Assembly (NCBI GenBank): GCA_007121565.1
Contig: SKKI01000270.1
Span: forward strand, 1-5,876
Reading direction: 5' to 3'
Origin: Phycisphaerae bacterium
Lineage (GTDB): Bacteria > Planctomycetota > Phycisphaerae > Sedimentisphaerales > Anaerohalosphaeraceae
Length of the DNA: 5,876 nt
Shown here: positions 1 through 5,876 of the stretch, one piece after another
Position numbering within the stretch: position 1 is the first letter of the stretch
Layout: every line of letters starts with the position of its first letter
Program-made: the position numbers and the translations under genes
Notes under the pieces: model-generated
Database searches by the model: none
What the model saw: only the letters and a program-made list of their open reading frames with translations
What the model was told of the DNA's origin: nothing

Positions 1-126
1 CAGTCCGGTCTGGTCGAGGAAGGCAAGGTTCAATTCAAGATTGCCGGCCTGCTCGGTTCCCTTGGCAATGGCCTTTTGCCAGCGTTGTTCATAGCGTGCT
101 TTGATGTGAAGATCGGCAGCGTTCAT
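1..126 (-). CDS. N-terminus of a protein cut by the window edge, possibly a SAM-dependent methyltransferase
   Basis: An open frame of 42 codons starts with ATG at 126-124 and runs off the left end without a stop. The peptide begins MNAADLHIKARYEQRW and reaches a segment ELNLAFLDQTGL. A phrase of this kind, 'xLNLxFLxxTGL', often comes directly before the glycine-rich motif I (LEIGCGxG) of class I SAM-dependent methyltransferases, so that is the best guess; motif I itself lies outside the window. The start sits 18 nt after the stop of the membrane glycosyltransferase on the same strand, so it is probably the third gene of that transcript. There is no strong Shine-Dalgarno, only a GGGA about 9 nt upstream. 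A methyltransferase would fit a role in modifying the sugar or lipid handled by the upstream genes. That a real gene starts here is fairly likely; its family is uncertain. Confidence 0.6.
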   Translation of the reverse strand, partial: MNAADLHIKARYEQRWQKAIAKGTEQAGNLELNLAFLDQTGL

Positions 127-144
127 TGTCAAACGTCCCGGCGC

Positions 145-2295
145 TTAATGGGTGTGTTCAAACAGCATATGATTTCCGAACTGCCGCACGAGGCGATAGC
201 GGGTCATCACAAAATCGCGGAAGGGCTTCATCGCCTCGAACCGCTGCGCTTCGTCCGGGCCAAATTGCTGCCGCAGCATCCCGCTCCAGGCGCGTTCGTA
301 GGCCTCGATTTCCTGCGGGTTGCCGCTGAGCAGTCGCGGCTGAGGATTGCCGAACATATTGGCCGGCACAATCGGCCACAAATCAAACGGCGGACGGTCA
401 AAGGGAAAGTGCCTCTTGCGACTGTCGACAATATAGCGCGGCGGATTGTCCTCCATCTGACTGATGAGTGTTTCAATCTGGCGTGCCAGCCGGTCCGGCG
501 GAGTGACATGCATTTGAGATTCATAGGCCCGCGGCACCGGCGCCATGCGCCGGGCCTGAACATAGATGCCGGGAAACCAGCCCCAGACATACAGCGTGTC
601 ACGGGGGTCGCTGTTGTCGCGGATATAACTGCCGACAGCCTGCCAGGGGGCCTGCTGGGTACTCTTGACGGTTTCAAGGCTCTGGACAAAGCCGCGCCGC
701 CGCTGGGGCCGGCCCGTTTGGGGGTCTTGATAGGCTGCTCCGGTGTCGGGGCTTGTGGAAAAACCGGCAAAGACCGGATAGATCAAAATCAATACAACAA
801 TCCCGCAAACGCCGGCAACAGCAGCGGGGGGCGTTTTATTTTCACTGTGTGTCAGCCATGTGTGCCACAGCCACACCGCATAGGCCGTCAGCATGGCCCC
901 GGAGGCGACCGGCGGCAGATAATACTGCTCATAAGAATGCGGGCTGATCCAGACGAAGATCATATCGACCAGCCACCACAGCGCCAGCAGGGCCGCGACC
1001 GCGTGCAGGGGACTTTGCAGCGGCTTCTTTTTGACCCGATGCCAAAGACCGACGCCTGCGGCAAGCAGCACCGCAGCCAGCGCCGGATAGATCGCCGCCC
1101 CGACGGCGTGATAATAGCGCAGCACCTGCGGGGCCTGCTCGGACAGCGACCGCGCCTGGCGGCTGAGTCCCACATAGCCGCCCTGCTCTAAAATGCCGGA
1201 GGTCTCCAGAAGCCCAGACACCTGAGAACGCACGAAAAGAACAGCCTGCCGCGGCAGCCGCACGAACGGCAGCGACCGCAGGTAGGCGGGGATGTCATGC
1301 GACAGGTCAACACCCTCGGCCGTGCTGATCATCACAATCGCAATGAGCAGCATCACAATGATCGCCGCGCTGCCGCCGATCCATAGGCGACGGTTCACCG
1401 AGCGGATAGACCGGGCGATGGTCCGCCAGGGGATATGATGATACAGGGCAAATGCCGCAAACGCCAGTGCCGAAAAGAGGATCAGGGCCTCGACCAGAAT
1501 AACCGGAAATGTGCGCAGGAAACGGCCCATACCGTCCTGCCAGATGTAGAGCACCGCCGGGAAACACAGCCCGCCGATCGCGCCGGCAATCCACAGCCCG
1601 ATTGTTGTAAAGACGGCCTTCCACTGTCGCCGCCTGACGATCAGCTTGACGGCCAGATAGATTCCCATCGCGACCACAATCGACAGGCCGGTGGCCTTAA
1701 AATAAAACGGGATAATGGCCGCGGCGCCGGCGATGACGGCCCAGTGTTTGCGGCCGCCGGTTTCGTGCAGGGCAAATGCGCACGCGGCGACGATCATAAA
1801 GGGGATCATAAACTGTTCTTTGACGTTGCCGAATTTGGCGATGACCGGCGCCGAGAGCATAATCGCCGCCAGTGACGTCGAGACGACCGCCGCGCTGTTG
1901 CCGAACAGACGCCGGGCCGTGTAAAACAGCATCCCAAGGGCGCCGATCTGCAGCAGCATCTGCATCACATTCGGCCCGAGATCGCTAAAGCCGAACAGCT
2001 TGACGCCCAGGACATTCATCAGCAAGGTGCCCGGCTGTGCCGAGGAGTGCTCATCGACCCACAGACGCGCCCCGTCGAGCAGATGCCGGGCCGAATAGAC
2101 GTACGCGCCGCCGTCAAACGGGTCGGGGCTGTTCAGTTCGATATACGTGCCCAGCGCAAAGGGGACCCCGCCGAGCATCAGCGTCAGGGCCACCGCGACC
2201 AGCAGGCCGACCGGCAGGGACGGTTTGCGTTGAGGCGACGGTGTTTCGTGCGTTTTTACAGGTCTTCTGCGACGTGCCATACCATGCTTACGCAT
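145..2295 (-). CDS. Integral membrane GT-C glycosyltransferase, GT39/ArnT-like
   Basis: This 716-residue protein has a basic N-terminus (RRRR around 8-11) and roughly 11-13 hydrophobic segments, for example about 28-50, 157-177, 204-222, 230-252, 263-285, 306-324, 395-417, 431-450, 455-478 and 491-511. The loop after the first segment reads SPDPFDGGAYVYSARHLLDG (56-75) and then has a Pro-Gly pair at 88-89. This matches the GT39/PMT pattern of an acidic residue followed by Y...A..LL.G, so D58 or D61 is the likely catalytic acid. A soluble C-terminal domain from about 545 contains YVWGWFPGIYVQ (569-580), typical of ArnT-like transferases. Such enzymes move a sugar from a polyprenyl phosphate to an acceptor on the outer face of the inner membrane. 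The GT2 gene just upstream would make the donor; their ends overlap by 8 nt. Neither this ATG nor the in-frame ATG at 2280 (MARRRR) has a clear Shine-Dalgarno, so the start could be 2280. Family is well supported; sugar and acceptor are unknown. Confidence 0.88.
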   Translation of the reverse strand: MRKHGMARRRRPVKTHETPSPQRKPSLPVGLLVAVALTLMLGGVPFALGTYIELNSPDPFDGGAYVYSARHLLDGARLWVDEHSSAQPGTLLMNVLGVKLFGFSDLGPNVMQMLLQIGALGMLFYTARRLFGNSAAVVSTSLAAIMLSAPVIAKFGNVKEQFMIPFMIVAACAFALHETGGRKHWAVIAGAAAIIPFYFKATGLSIVVAMGIYLAVKLIVRRRQWKAVFTTIGLWIAGAIGGLCFPAVLYIWQDGMGRFLRTFPVILVEALILFSALAFAAFALYHHIPWRTIARSIRSVNRRLWIGGSAAIIVMLLIAIVMISTAEGVDLSHDIPAYLRSLPFVRLPRQAVLFVRSQVSGLLETSGILEQGGYVGLSRQARSLSEQAPQVLRYYHAVGAAIYPALAAVLLAAGVGLWHRVKKKPLQSPLHAVAALLALWWLVDMIFVWISPHSYEQYYLPPVASGAMLTAYAVWLWHTWLTHSENKTPPAAVAGVCGIVVLILIYPVFAGFSTSPDTGAAYQDPQTGRPQRRRGFVQSLETVKSTQQAPWQAVGSYIRDNSDPRDTLYVWGWFPGIYVQARRMAPVPRAYESQMHVTPPDRLARQIETLISQMEDNPPRYIVDSRKRHFPFDRPPFDLWPIVPANMFGNPQPRLLSGNPQEIEAYERAWSGMLRQQFGPDEAQRFEAMKPFRDFVMTRYRLVRQFGNHMLFEHTH

Positions 2296-3259
2296 TGAGG
2301 GTTTCGGTCGGTTCGATTATTTTGTCGATCATGTAGATCGGGCGATCCTGTGATTCGTGATAGGTCCGCACGAGAATTTCCGCCAGCAGCCCCATCAGCA
2401 CAAACTGGATAGCCGCCGTCATTAACATCATGGAGATGATCAACAGGGGGTTTCTGTTCATTGACAGATTTTGCACAACCTTCATTAAGATGACCGTCAA
2501 TCCCGACACAATTGCTCCCAAAAAGCACAGCCCGCCCAGTCCGCCAAAGATGTAGATCGGCTTGGTCGAAAATGAGGCCAGAAACTTTATCGTCATCAAA
2601 TCTAAAATGACCTTGAAGGTTCGGTTCAGGCCGTATTTGGTATTGCCGGCGGTGCGCGGGCGATGATTAACGACCATCTCGGTAACCTTTTCGCCGCCCC
2701 AGCGGGCCAGGGCCGGGATGAACCGATGCATCTCGCCATAGAGACGGATAGGCTTGAGCGACTCGGCACGATAGGCCTTGAGCGTACAGCCATAGTCGTG
2801 CAGACGCACACCGGTAATGCGTCCGATAAGCCAGTTGGCCGCCCTGGACGGCAGTGTGCGCGTCAGGAGATTGTCTTTGCGGTCTTTGCGCCAGCCGCTG
2901 ACGATGTCGTAGCCTTGATCCAGTTTTTCGATCAATCGGGGGATGTCTGCCGGGTCATTCTGGCCGTCGGCGTCCAGCGGAACGATAATTTTTCCGCGGG
3001 CATATCGAAAGCCGGCGCTGAGGGCCGCGGTCTGGCCGAAGTTGCGCCGCAATCGAATCAGCCGCACGCGCGGGCAGGTTTTCTGGATGTCGCTTAACAC
3101 CTCAAAACTCCCATCGCCGCTGCCGTCATCGATGTAGAGAATTTCGTAGTCCATCCCCTCAAGGGTCTGGACGATCTCGTTGTGCAAACCGGGCAAATTG
3201 TCCGCTTCGTTAAAAACCGGAATGACCACGGACAACTCCGGTTGATGCGCATTGTCCAT
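2288..3259 (-). CDS. Family 2 glycosyltransferase, polyprenyl-phosphate sugar transferase (DPM1/GtrB/ArnC-like)
   Basis: The 323-residue protein has a GT-A domain at about 8-225 followed by two membrane segments (about 232-258 and 271-297). This is the usual size and layout of the ArnC/GtrB/DPM1 group. Visible motifs are SVVIPVFNE (10-18), the nucleotide-binding DDGSGDGS (44-51), RRNFGQTAALSAGF (71-84), the metal-binding DAD at 96-98 in LDADGQNDP, HDYGCTLKAYR (154-164), and NHRPRTAGNTKYG (198-210), whose Arg-rich loop is characteristic of polyprenyl-phosphate users. It should transfer a sugar from a nucleotide donor to undecaprenyl phosphate at the cytoplasmic membrane face, supplying the GT-C enzyme encoded downstream. 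The start is supported by AGGAG six nt upstream and by a strong promoter. It is the first gene of the leftward set, and its stop lies inside the start region of the next gene, which suggests translational coupling. No key motif is missing. The sugar (glucose, mannose, aminoarabinose or other) cannot be told. Confidence 0.93.
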   Translation of the reverse strand: MDNAHQPELSVVIPVFNEADNLPGLHNEIVQTLEGMDYEILYIDDGSGDGSFEVLSDIQKTCPRVRLIRLRRNFGQTAALSAGFRYARGKIIVPLDADGQNDPADIPRLIEKLDQGYDIVSGWRKDRKDNLLTRTLPSRAANWLIGRITGVRLHDYGCTLKAYRAESLKPIRLYGEMHRFIPALARWGGEKVTEMVVNHRPRTAGNTKYGLNRTFKVILDLMTIKFLASFSTKPIYIFGGLGGLCFLGAIVSGLTVILMKVVQNLSMNRNPLLIISMMLMTAAIQFVLMGLLAEILVRTYHESQDRPIYMIDKIIEPTETLNA

Positions 3260-3265
3260 ACTAAA

Positions 3266-3270
3266 CTCCT
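3266..3270 (-). promoter_or_regulatory. Ribosome binding site of the GT2 gene
   Basis: The minus strand reads AGGAG with a 6-nt spacer before the ATG at 3259-3257. It fixes the start of the family 2 glycosyltransferase. Confidence 0.8.
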
Positions 3271-3319
3271 GAATTGTGTGCAGCCCAAGGGGTTCCGGTG
3301 CATTTTATCAGTTTTTATA

Positions 3320-3348
3320 ATTGTATCACAGCATTTGCTTTCTGTAAA
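3320..3348 (-). promoter_or_regulatory. Sigma-70-type promoter for the leftward glycosyltransferase genes
   Basis: On the minus strand a -35 box TTTACA (3348-3343, 5 of 6 to TTGACA) is followed by a 17-nt spacer and a -10 box TACAAT (3325-3320, 5 of 6 to TATAAT). The spacer ends in TGA, giving an extended -10 (TGnTACAAT). Transcription would start near 3313, leaving an untranslated leader of about 53 nt ahead of the GT2 ATG. The match and spacing are close to ideal, but the housekeeping sigma preference of this organism is not known. Confidence 0.7.
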
Positions 3349-3376
3349 GGCATATCCGGAATCGACCGAAATACTG

Positions 3377-3404
3377 TTGCCTGCGGACCGGTTTTTTGTA
3401 AACT
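3377..3404 (+). promoter_or_regulatory. Weak candidate promoter for the DUF1573 lipoprotein gene
   Basis: TTGCCT (3377-3382) and TAAACT (3399-3404) are each 4 of 6 to consensus with a 16-nt spacer. They would give a leader of about 60 nt. A better -35-like box TTGACG (3431-3436) has no -10 at a suitable distance. A rightward promoter must lie in 3260-3470 unless the gene uses another sigma factor, but this assignment is tentative. Confidence 0.25.
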
Positions 3405-3459
3405 TAACTGGCCATGTCGGCGTATTTGTATTGACGAACCGCTTTTTTTAATCTTTTCC

Positions 3460-3463
3460 GGAG
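3460..3463 (+). promoter_or_regulatory. Ribosome binding site of the DUF1573 lipoprotein gene
   Basis: GGAG lies 7 nt before the ATG at 3471. It supports this start, which also gives a complete lipoprotein signal peptide. Confidence 0.75.
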
Positions 3464-3470
3464 AATTGTT

Positions 3471-4607
3471 ATGAAATCTGCGTTTTTTTCTGTGATTGGG
3501 GTTGTGATGCTGATGGGTATGAGCGGCTGCGGCCCGGAAAAAGAGGTTGTATCGGAACCCAAAATACCACAAGCAACCGAATCGGCCGTCGCGCCCGAAC
3601 CGGCGGCGCCTGAGCCGGTGACGACGCGACCGGCACCGACGGCCCAAAGGCCCGATAAAGAAAAACCAGCGACTCAGGACGAAGCTCCCTCTGGGCCGCG
3701 CATTTCTTTTGAGAAAACGGAATACGATTATGGTGTCGTTGCGCCGCGCTCGACCACAACGGGCAAATTCCCGTTCAGCAATACCGGCGACGAGACTTTG
3801 CATATTGAGAATTTTCGGTATCCGTGCGGCTGTTCGGTGCCGGAGTTGCCCAAACGCGATTATGAGCCGGGCGAGTCGGGGGTCATTGATGTGCGATACA
3901 GTGCCCCGGCCCGAGCATCGGTAGACGTGTATCCTATATATGTCTATTCCAATGATCCGGAAACGCCGCGATTTGAACTGACCATTAAAGCCCGTGTGGA
4001 GGTCAATGTCGAGGTCGAGCCCAAGGATGTTTCCCTTTTGCTGGACCAGGAGAATGCGGCAATGCCGGCGCTGACCGTTAGAAGTACCGACGGCCAGGCG
4101 TTCGCGATCACTCGCGCAACATCGACCGATAACGTCATCACTTTGCCCTTTGATCGTAATGAACAAGGGACCGAATTTGTCCTTCAGCCGGAGGTGGATA
4201 TGGATCGACTCGAAGTCACGCCGTCCGGCCAGATTCAAATACACACCAACCATCCCAATTCCGGTGTTCTGAGCGTGCGATTCAATGCCACGCCGCTGTT
4301 TGAAATCTCCCATCCGCGGCTGATCCTGCAAAATATTGTGCCGGGACAAGAGGTCATTCGCGATGTCTGGATTCGCAGTAACTATGACCAGAAAGTCGAG
4401 ATTGAGTCCTACACCTCCACAAATGAGATGATGTCTATCGACAGCCAGAGACAAGATGGCAATCATCTGCAAATTATGGTAAAAATCACACCTCCTGCCG
4501 ATGCTCCGACCGCAAATCGCCGATATATTTCAGACGAGTTGATGATCACATTGACCAGCGGGCAGGAATTATCCATTCGCTGCAGCGGCTGGTACAGGAT
4601 AAACTGA
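3471..4607 (+). CDS. DUF1573-domain lipoprotein
   Basis: The 378-residue product begins with a lipoprotein signal peptide: a Lys at position 2, a hydrophobic stretch (4-16) and the lipobox MSGC with lipidated Cys20. A flexible Pro/Ala/Glu-rich linker follows (about 21-75). Residues 78-176 match the DUF1573 family: FEKTEYDYGVV, a TGKFPFSNTGDETL strand pair, the signature PCGCSVPEL (118-125, cysteines 119 and 121), then YEPGESGVIDVRY and YVYSNDPETPRFEL. Residues about 180-275 and 276-375 look like two further beta-sandwich repeats, each opening with a ...P..L.L-type strand, but these are diverged. DUF1573 has an immunoglobulin-like (ASH/MSP-related) fold of unknown biochemical role, common in Bacteroidetes and planctomycetes. 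The protein should sit in the periplasm, anchored in a membrane. It is the first gene rightward from the divergent region; whether it works with the GspC-like protein 131 nt downstream is unknown. Confidence 0.88.
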   Translation: MKSAFFSVIGVVMLMGMSGCGPEKEVVSEPKIPQATESAVAPEPAAPEPVTTRPAPTAQRPDKEKPATQDEAPSGPRISFEKTEYDYGVVAPRSTTTGKFPFSNTGDETLHIENFRYPCGCSVPELPKRDYEPGESGVIDVRYSAPARASVDVYPIYVYSNDPETPRFELTIKARVEVNVEVEPKDVSLLLDQENAAMPALTVRSTDGQAFAITRATSTDNVITLPFDRNEQGTEFVLQPEVDMDRLEVTPSGQIQIHTNHPNSGVLSVRFNATPLFEISHPRLILQNIVPGQEVIRDVWIRSNYDQKVEIESYTSTNEMMSIDSQRQDGNHLQIMVKITPPADAPTANRRYISDELMITLTSGQELSIRCSGWYRIN

Positions 4608-4622
4608 TAAGGGTTTATCTTG
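4595..4622. repeat. Inverted repeat straddling the stop codon of the DUF1573 gene
   Basis: The arms 4595-4604 (CAGGATAAAC) and 4613-4622 (GTTTATCTTG) pair over 10 positions with a single G-T wobble; the inner 7 bp are perfect. The 8-nt loop contains the TGA stop. The stem is AT-rich and no U-tract follows directly (a T-run occurs only at about 4632-4637), so it is at best a weak terminator or an mRNA 3'-end stabilising hairpin. Confidence 0.4.
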
Positions 4623-4729
4623 ATTCGGCGATTTTTTGCCTGTTGACGGAACAAACTGTATGGCGAGTTGTCTAACCCCTTGTCAAGCGCAGGCAAGCGT
4701 GTACAGGAATGCTGTGACGAATCGATGTC

Positions 4730-4733
4730 GGAG
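4730..4733 (+). promoter_or_regulatory. Ribosome binding site of the GspC-like gene
   Basis: GGAG lies 5 nt before the ATG at 4739. It supports that start, which gives a short cytoplasmic tail and one membrane segment. Confidence 0.7.
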
Positions 4734-4738
4734 TTAAA

Positions 4739-5794
4739 ATGCTTAAAACACTGCGGATAACGAGTTTTTTACTGGTGGCGGTATCCGTCTGCGGTGCTGT
4801 GTTGCTGGTCCTGTGGGCCAGCAGGGGCGACGACGACATGGAGGCCTTTCTGGCCCGTGACGGTGTGGTGCAGCGTTTGAAAGGACAGGTTGGCGCAGAG
4901 ACCGAAGAAAAGGATATGATTTCCCCATTGGTCAACCAGGCCAAGCAGTTTGCCCTGCGGATTGACCCGCCTCCGCCGCCGCGTCCGGATCCGCCGCCGC
5001 GTCAGCAGACCCAGCGCCAAGAGCCGCCGCCGCGCCCGGAGCCAAGACCCGAACCGCAACCGGTCAGACCCCCGCGTCCGGTGACCGTCCGCTTTGAACT
5101 GCTTGCGACGGCTCAATCCGAACACAATCCCCAGCGTTCGTTTGCCCTGATCAAGCCGGCGGTCGGGTCGGCCAAATGGTACGGCACAGGCGAACGTATT
5201 GAGCACCTGGAGGTGCATCAGATTAACGCCGGCAGCGTGGTTCTGTATCAGGACGGAAGCGAGCATTCCGAGATTTTTGTCCCGTCGCCCGAACCGCGCG
5301 TCCGTTCGCTGCTCAAGGCCGATGCCGAGCCGAGCGAGCCGGCCGGGCCCAGCAGTGTCGTGGCCGAGGCCGAGGATGTGCCTGCCGCCGAAGGTCGCCG
5401 CCCCGAGGCCGAAGCCGACCAGACCGAGCAGGCGGCCGCTGATGCGCCGCGGACGGTGACACGCAGCCGCCCAACAGTTGACCCGCAGGCCCGTGTCCGG
5501 CGGACGCCTCCGCCGGTGCGCCAGCCGTCGCCCGAAGAGCAAAAAGAATCGCTCGCCCAGAGCATCGCCAGCATCGAAGATATCCGGACGCGTGAAGATC
5601 CGCATCTTGACGACCAGCAGCGACAAAAAGAGCAGGAGGCCTGGGGCCAGCTTTTGGAGCTGTTGCAGAAAGAGCAGGAAATGCTCGAAAGCGGTCGCCG
5701 CGCGCCCGGCGAATCGGACGATGCGTCGCGGGACGACAACGAACAGGAACCGGATGACGGCGACGGACAGGCCGCTTCTGAAAACGATCAGTAA
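4739..5794 (+). CDS. GspC-like type II secretion inner-membrane protein with long acidic C-terminus
   Basis: The 351-residue protein has a short basic N-terminus, one membrane segment (about 7-27), a spacer with acidic residues, and a proline-rich linker (77-114) that could span periplasm. A compact folded core follows at about 116-182: VRFELLATAQ, then PQRSFALIKP, WYGTGERI, and SVVLYQDGSEHSEIFVP. This order (beta strand, RSxALI, Y..G..I, V.L...G..E.L) matches the homology region of GspC, which contacts the N0 domain of the secretin GspD; PilP is the related alternative. After 183 the chain is predicted disordered (Ala/Glu/Pro/Arg-rich), has a likely coiled coil at about 293-318 and an acidic tail (325-351). 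No PDZ domain, the usual second half of many GspC proteins, is present. The next frame starts directly after the stop, so the two are probably cotranscribed. Assignment to GspC rests on architecture and motif pattern, not on an alignment. Confidence 0.7.
   Translation: MLKTLRITSFLLVAVSVCGAVLLVLWASRGDDDMEAFLARDGVVQRLKGQVGAETEEKDMISPLVNQAKQFALRIDPPPPPRPDPPPRQQTQRQEPPPRPEPRPEPQPVRPPRPVTVRFELLATAQSEHNPQRSFALIKPAVGSAKWYGTGERIEHLEVHQINAGSVVLYQDGSEHSEIFVPSPEPRVRSLLKADAEPSEPAGPSSVVAEAEDVPAAEGRRPEAEADQTEQAAADAPRTVTRSRPTVDPQARVRRTPPPVRQPSPEEQKESLAQSIASIEDIRTREDPHLDDQQRQKEQEAWGQLLELLQKEQEMLESGRRAPGESDDASRDDNEQEPDDGDGQAASENDQ
4973..5036 (+). repeat. CCG-rich coding repeats encoding PPPR units
   Basis: The 13-mer CCGCCGCCGCGTC occurs identically at 4973-4985 and 4991-5003 (18-nt spacing), and again with one change (CCGCCGCCGCGCC) at 5024-5036. 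All are in the same codon phase and encode PPPRP or PPPRQ units of the proline-rich linker of the GspC-like protein. Such a tract can vary in length by slippage, in whole codons. Confidence 0.75.
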
Positions 5795-5839
5795 ATGGAT
5801 AACGCAATGCCCACTGATAAACACGCAAACAACAATAAC

Positions 5840-5844
5840 AGGTG
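5840..5844 (+). promoter_or_regulatory. Candidate ribosome binding site for the right-edge gene
   Basis: AGGTG lies 4 nt before the ATG at 5849. The spacing is short but usable, and it favours 5849 over the in-frame ATGs at 5795 and 5807, which have no such sequence. Confidence 0.45.
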
Positions 5845-5848
5845 TCAC

Positions 5849-5876
5849 ATGAAGAACATGTCTATACCGTCGGCAG
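5849..5876 (+). CDS. Start of a gene cut by the right edge
   Basis: An open frame runs to the window end. From the ATG at 5849 it reads MKNMSIPSA. The frame is also open from an ATG at 5795, directly after the stop of the GspC-like gene (TAA then ATG), and from 5807. The segment between 5795 and 5849 is Asn/His-rich and unlike a signal peptide, whereas MKN... could begin one. In type II secretion operons gspC is usually followed by gspD, so a secretin is a reasonable guess, but nine residues show nothing of a family. Confidence 0.5.

Noticed and set aside
76..1191. A 371-codon plus-strand open frame opposite the GT-C gene
   Set aside because: It lies wholly antisense to a well-supported membrane glycosyltransferase. 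Its translation is Arg/His/Gly-rich without recognisable domains, as expected for a shadow frame in GC-rich coding DNA.
3431..3452. TTGACG (3431-3436) and TTTAAT (3447-3452) as a promoter for the DUF1573 gene
   Set aside because: The spacer is only 10 nt, too short for a sigma-70 promoter, and the start would fall at or beyond the Shine-Dalgarno.
3315..4472. A 385-codon minus-strand open frame opposite the DUF1573 gene
   Set aside because: The opposite strand has a Shine-Dalgarno, a lipoprotein signal and the DUF1573 motif. The minus frame has Arg-rich low-complexity sequence and would run through the divergent promoter region.
4643..4707. Promoter-like boxes in the gap before the GspC-like gene (TTGACG at 4643-4648, TTGTCA at 4680-4685)
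   Set aside because: Both match -35 at 5 of 6, but no acceptable -10 lies 15-19 nt downstream; the best after TTGTCA is TACAGG (3 of 6).
4967..5080. Proline-rich segment as evidence for a TonB protein
   Set aside because: TonB also has one membrane segment and a Pro-rich linker, but it ends in a C-terminal TonB domain. Here the folded part directly after the linker resembles the GspC homology region and the C-terminus is disordered and acidic.
4769..5848. A 359-codon minus-strand open frame opposite the GspC-like gene
   Set aside because: Arg/Leu/Gly-rich translation with no domain pattern; the plus frame has a Shine-Dalgarno, a membrane segment and a GspC-like core. It is best explained as a codon-bias shadow.

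Overview
The window holds two divergent gene sets and looks like a piece of a Gram-negative bacterial chromosome of moderate to fairly high GC. Acyl-lipoprotein, secretin-system and lipid-linked sugar genes all appear. A DUF1573-type lipoprotein next to a GspC-like protein with a strongly acidic, proline-rich sequence suggests a planctomycete (Phycisphaerae or a relative) or another PVC-group bacterium. That placement is inference; no rRNA or other marker gene is present. I see no tRNA, rRNA, CRISPR array, insertion sequence or phage gene.

Left half, minus strand (about 3259 down to 1). A three-gene set is read leftwards. A DPM1/GtrB/ArnC-like family 2 glycosyltransferase (2288-3259) comes first, followed with an 8-nt overlap by a large multi-membrane GT-C/GT39 (ArnT-like) glycosyltransferase (145-2295). 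After an 18-nt gap comes the N-terminus of a third protein, possibly a SAM-dependent methyltransferase, cut by the window edge (1-126). The likely logic is that the GT2 enzyme loads a sugar onto a polyprenyl phosphate at the cytoplasmic face. The GT-C enzyme then uses that lipid-linked sugar on the outer face of the inner membrane to decorate a lipid, glycan or protein. The acceptor and sugar cannot be read from sequence.

Intergenic 3260-3470. This short divergent control region has one very good sigma-70-type promoter facing left (-35 TTTACA, 17-nt spacer, -10 TACAAT with an extended TG) and good Shine-Dalgarno sequences for both flanking genes. The rightward promoter is not clear.

Right half, plus strand. 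A lipoprotein with a proline-rich linker, a DUF1573 domain and probably two more beta-sandwich domains (3471-4607) is followed by a 131-nt gap. Then comes a GspC-like bitopic inner-membrane protein (4739-5794) with one N-terminal membrane segment, a proline-rich linker, a GspC homology-region-like core, and a long disordered acidic C-terminus instead of a PDZ domain. Its stop codon abuts a further reading frame that runs off the right end (start probably 5849). By analogy with gspC-gspD order this could be a secretin gene, but too little is present to say.

Nothing here is a plainly new system. The most unusual items are the GspC-like protein with its atypical C-terminus and the compact GT2/GT-C/possible methyltransferase cassette.
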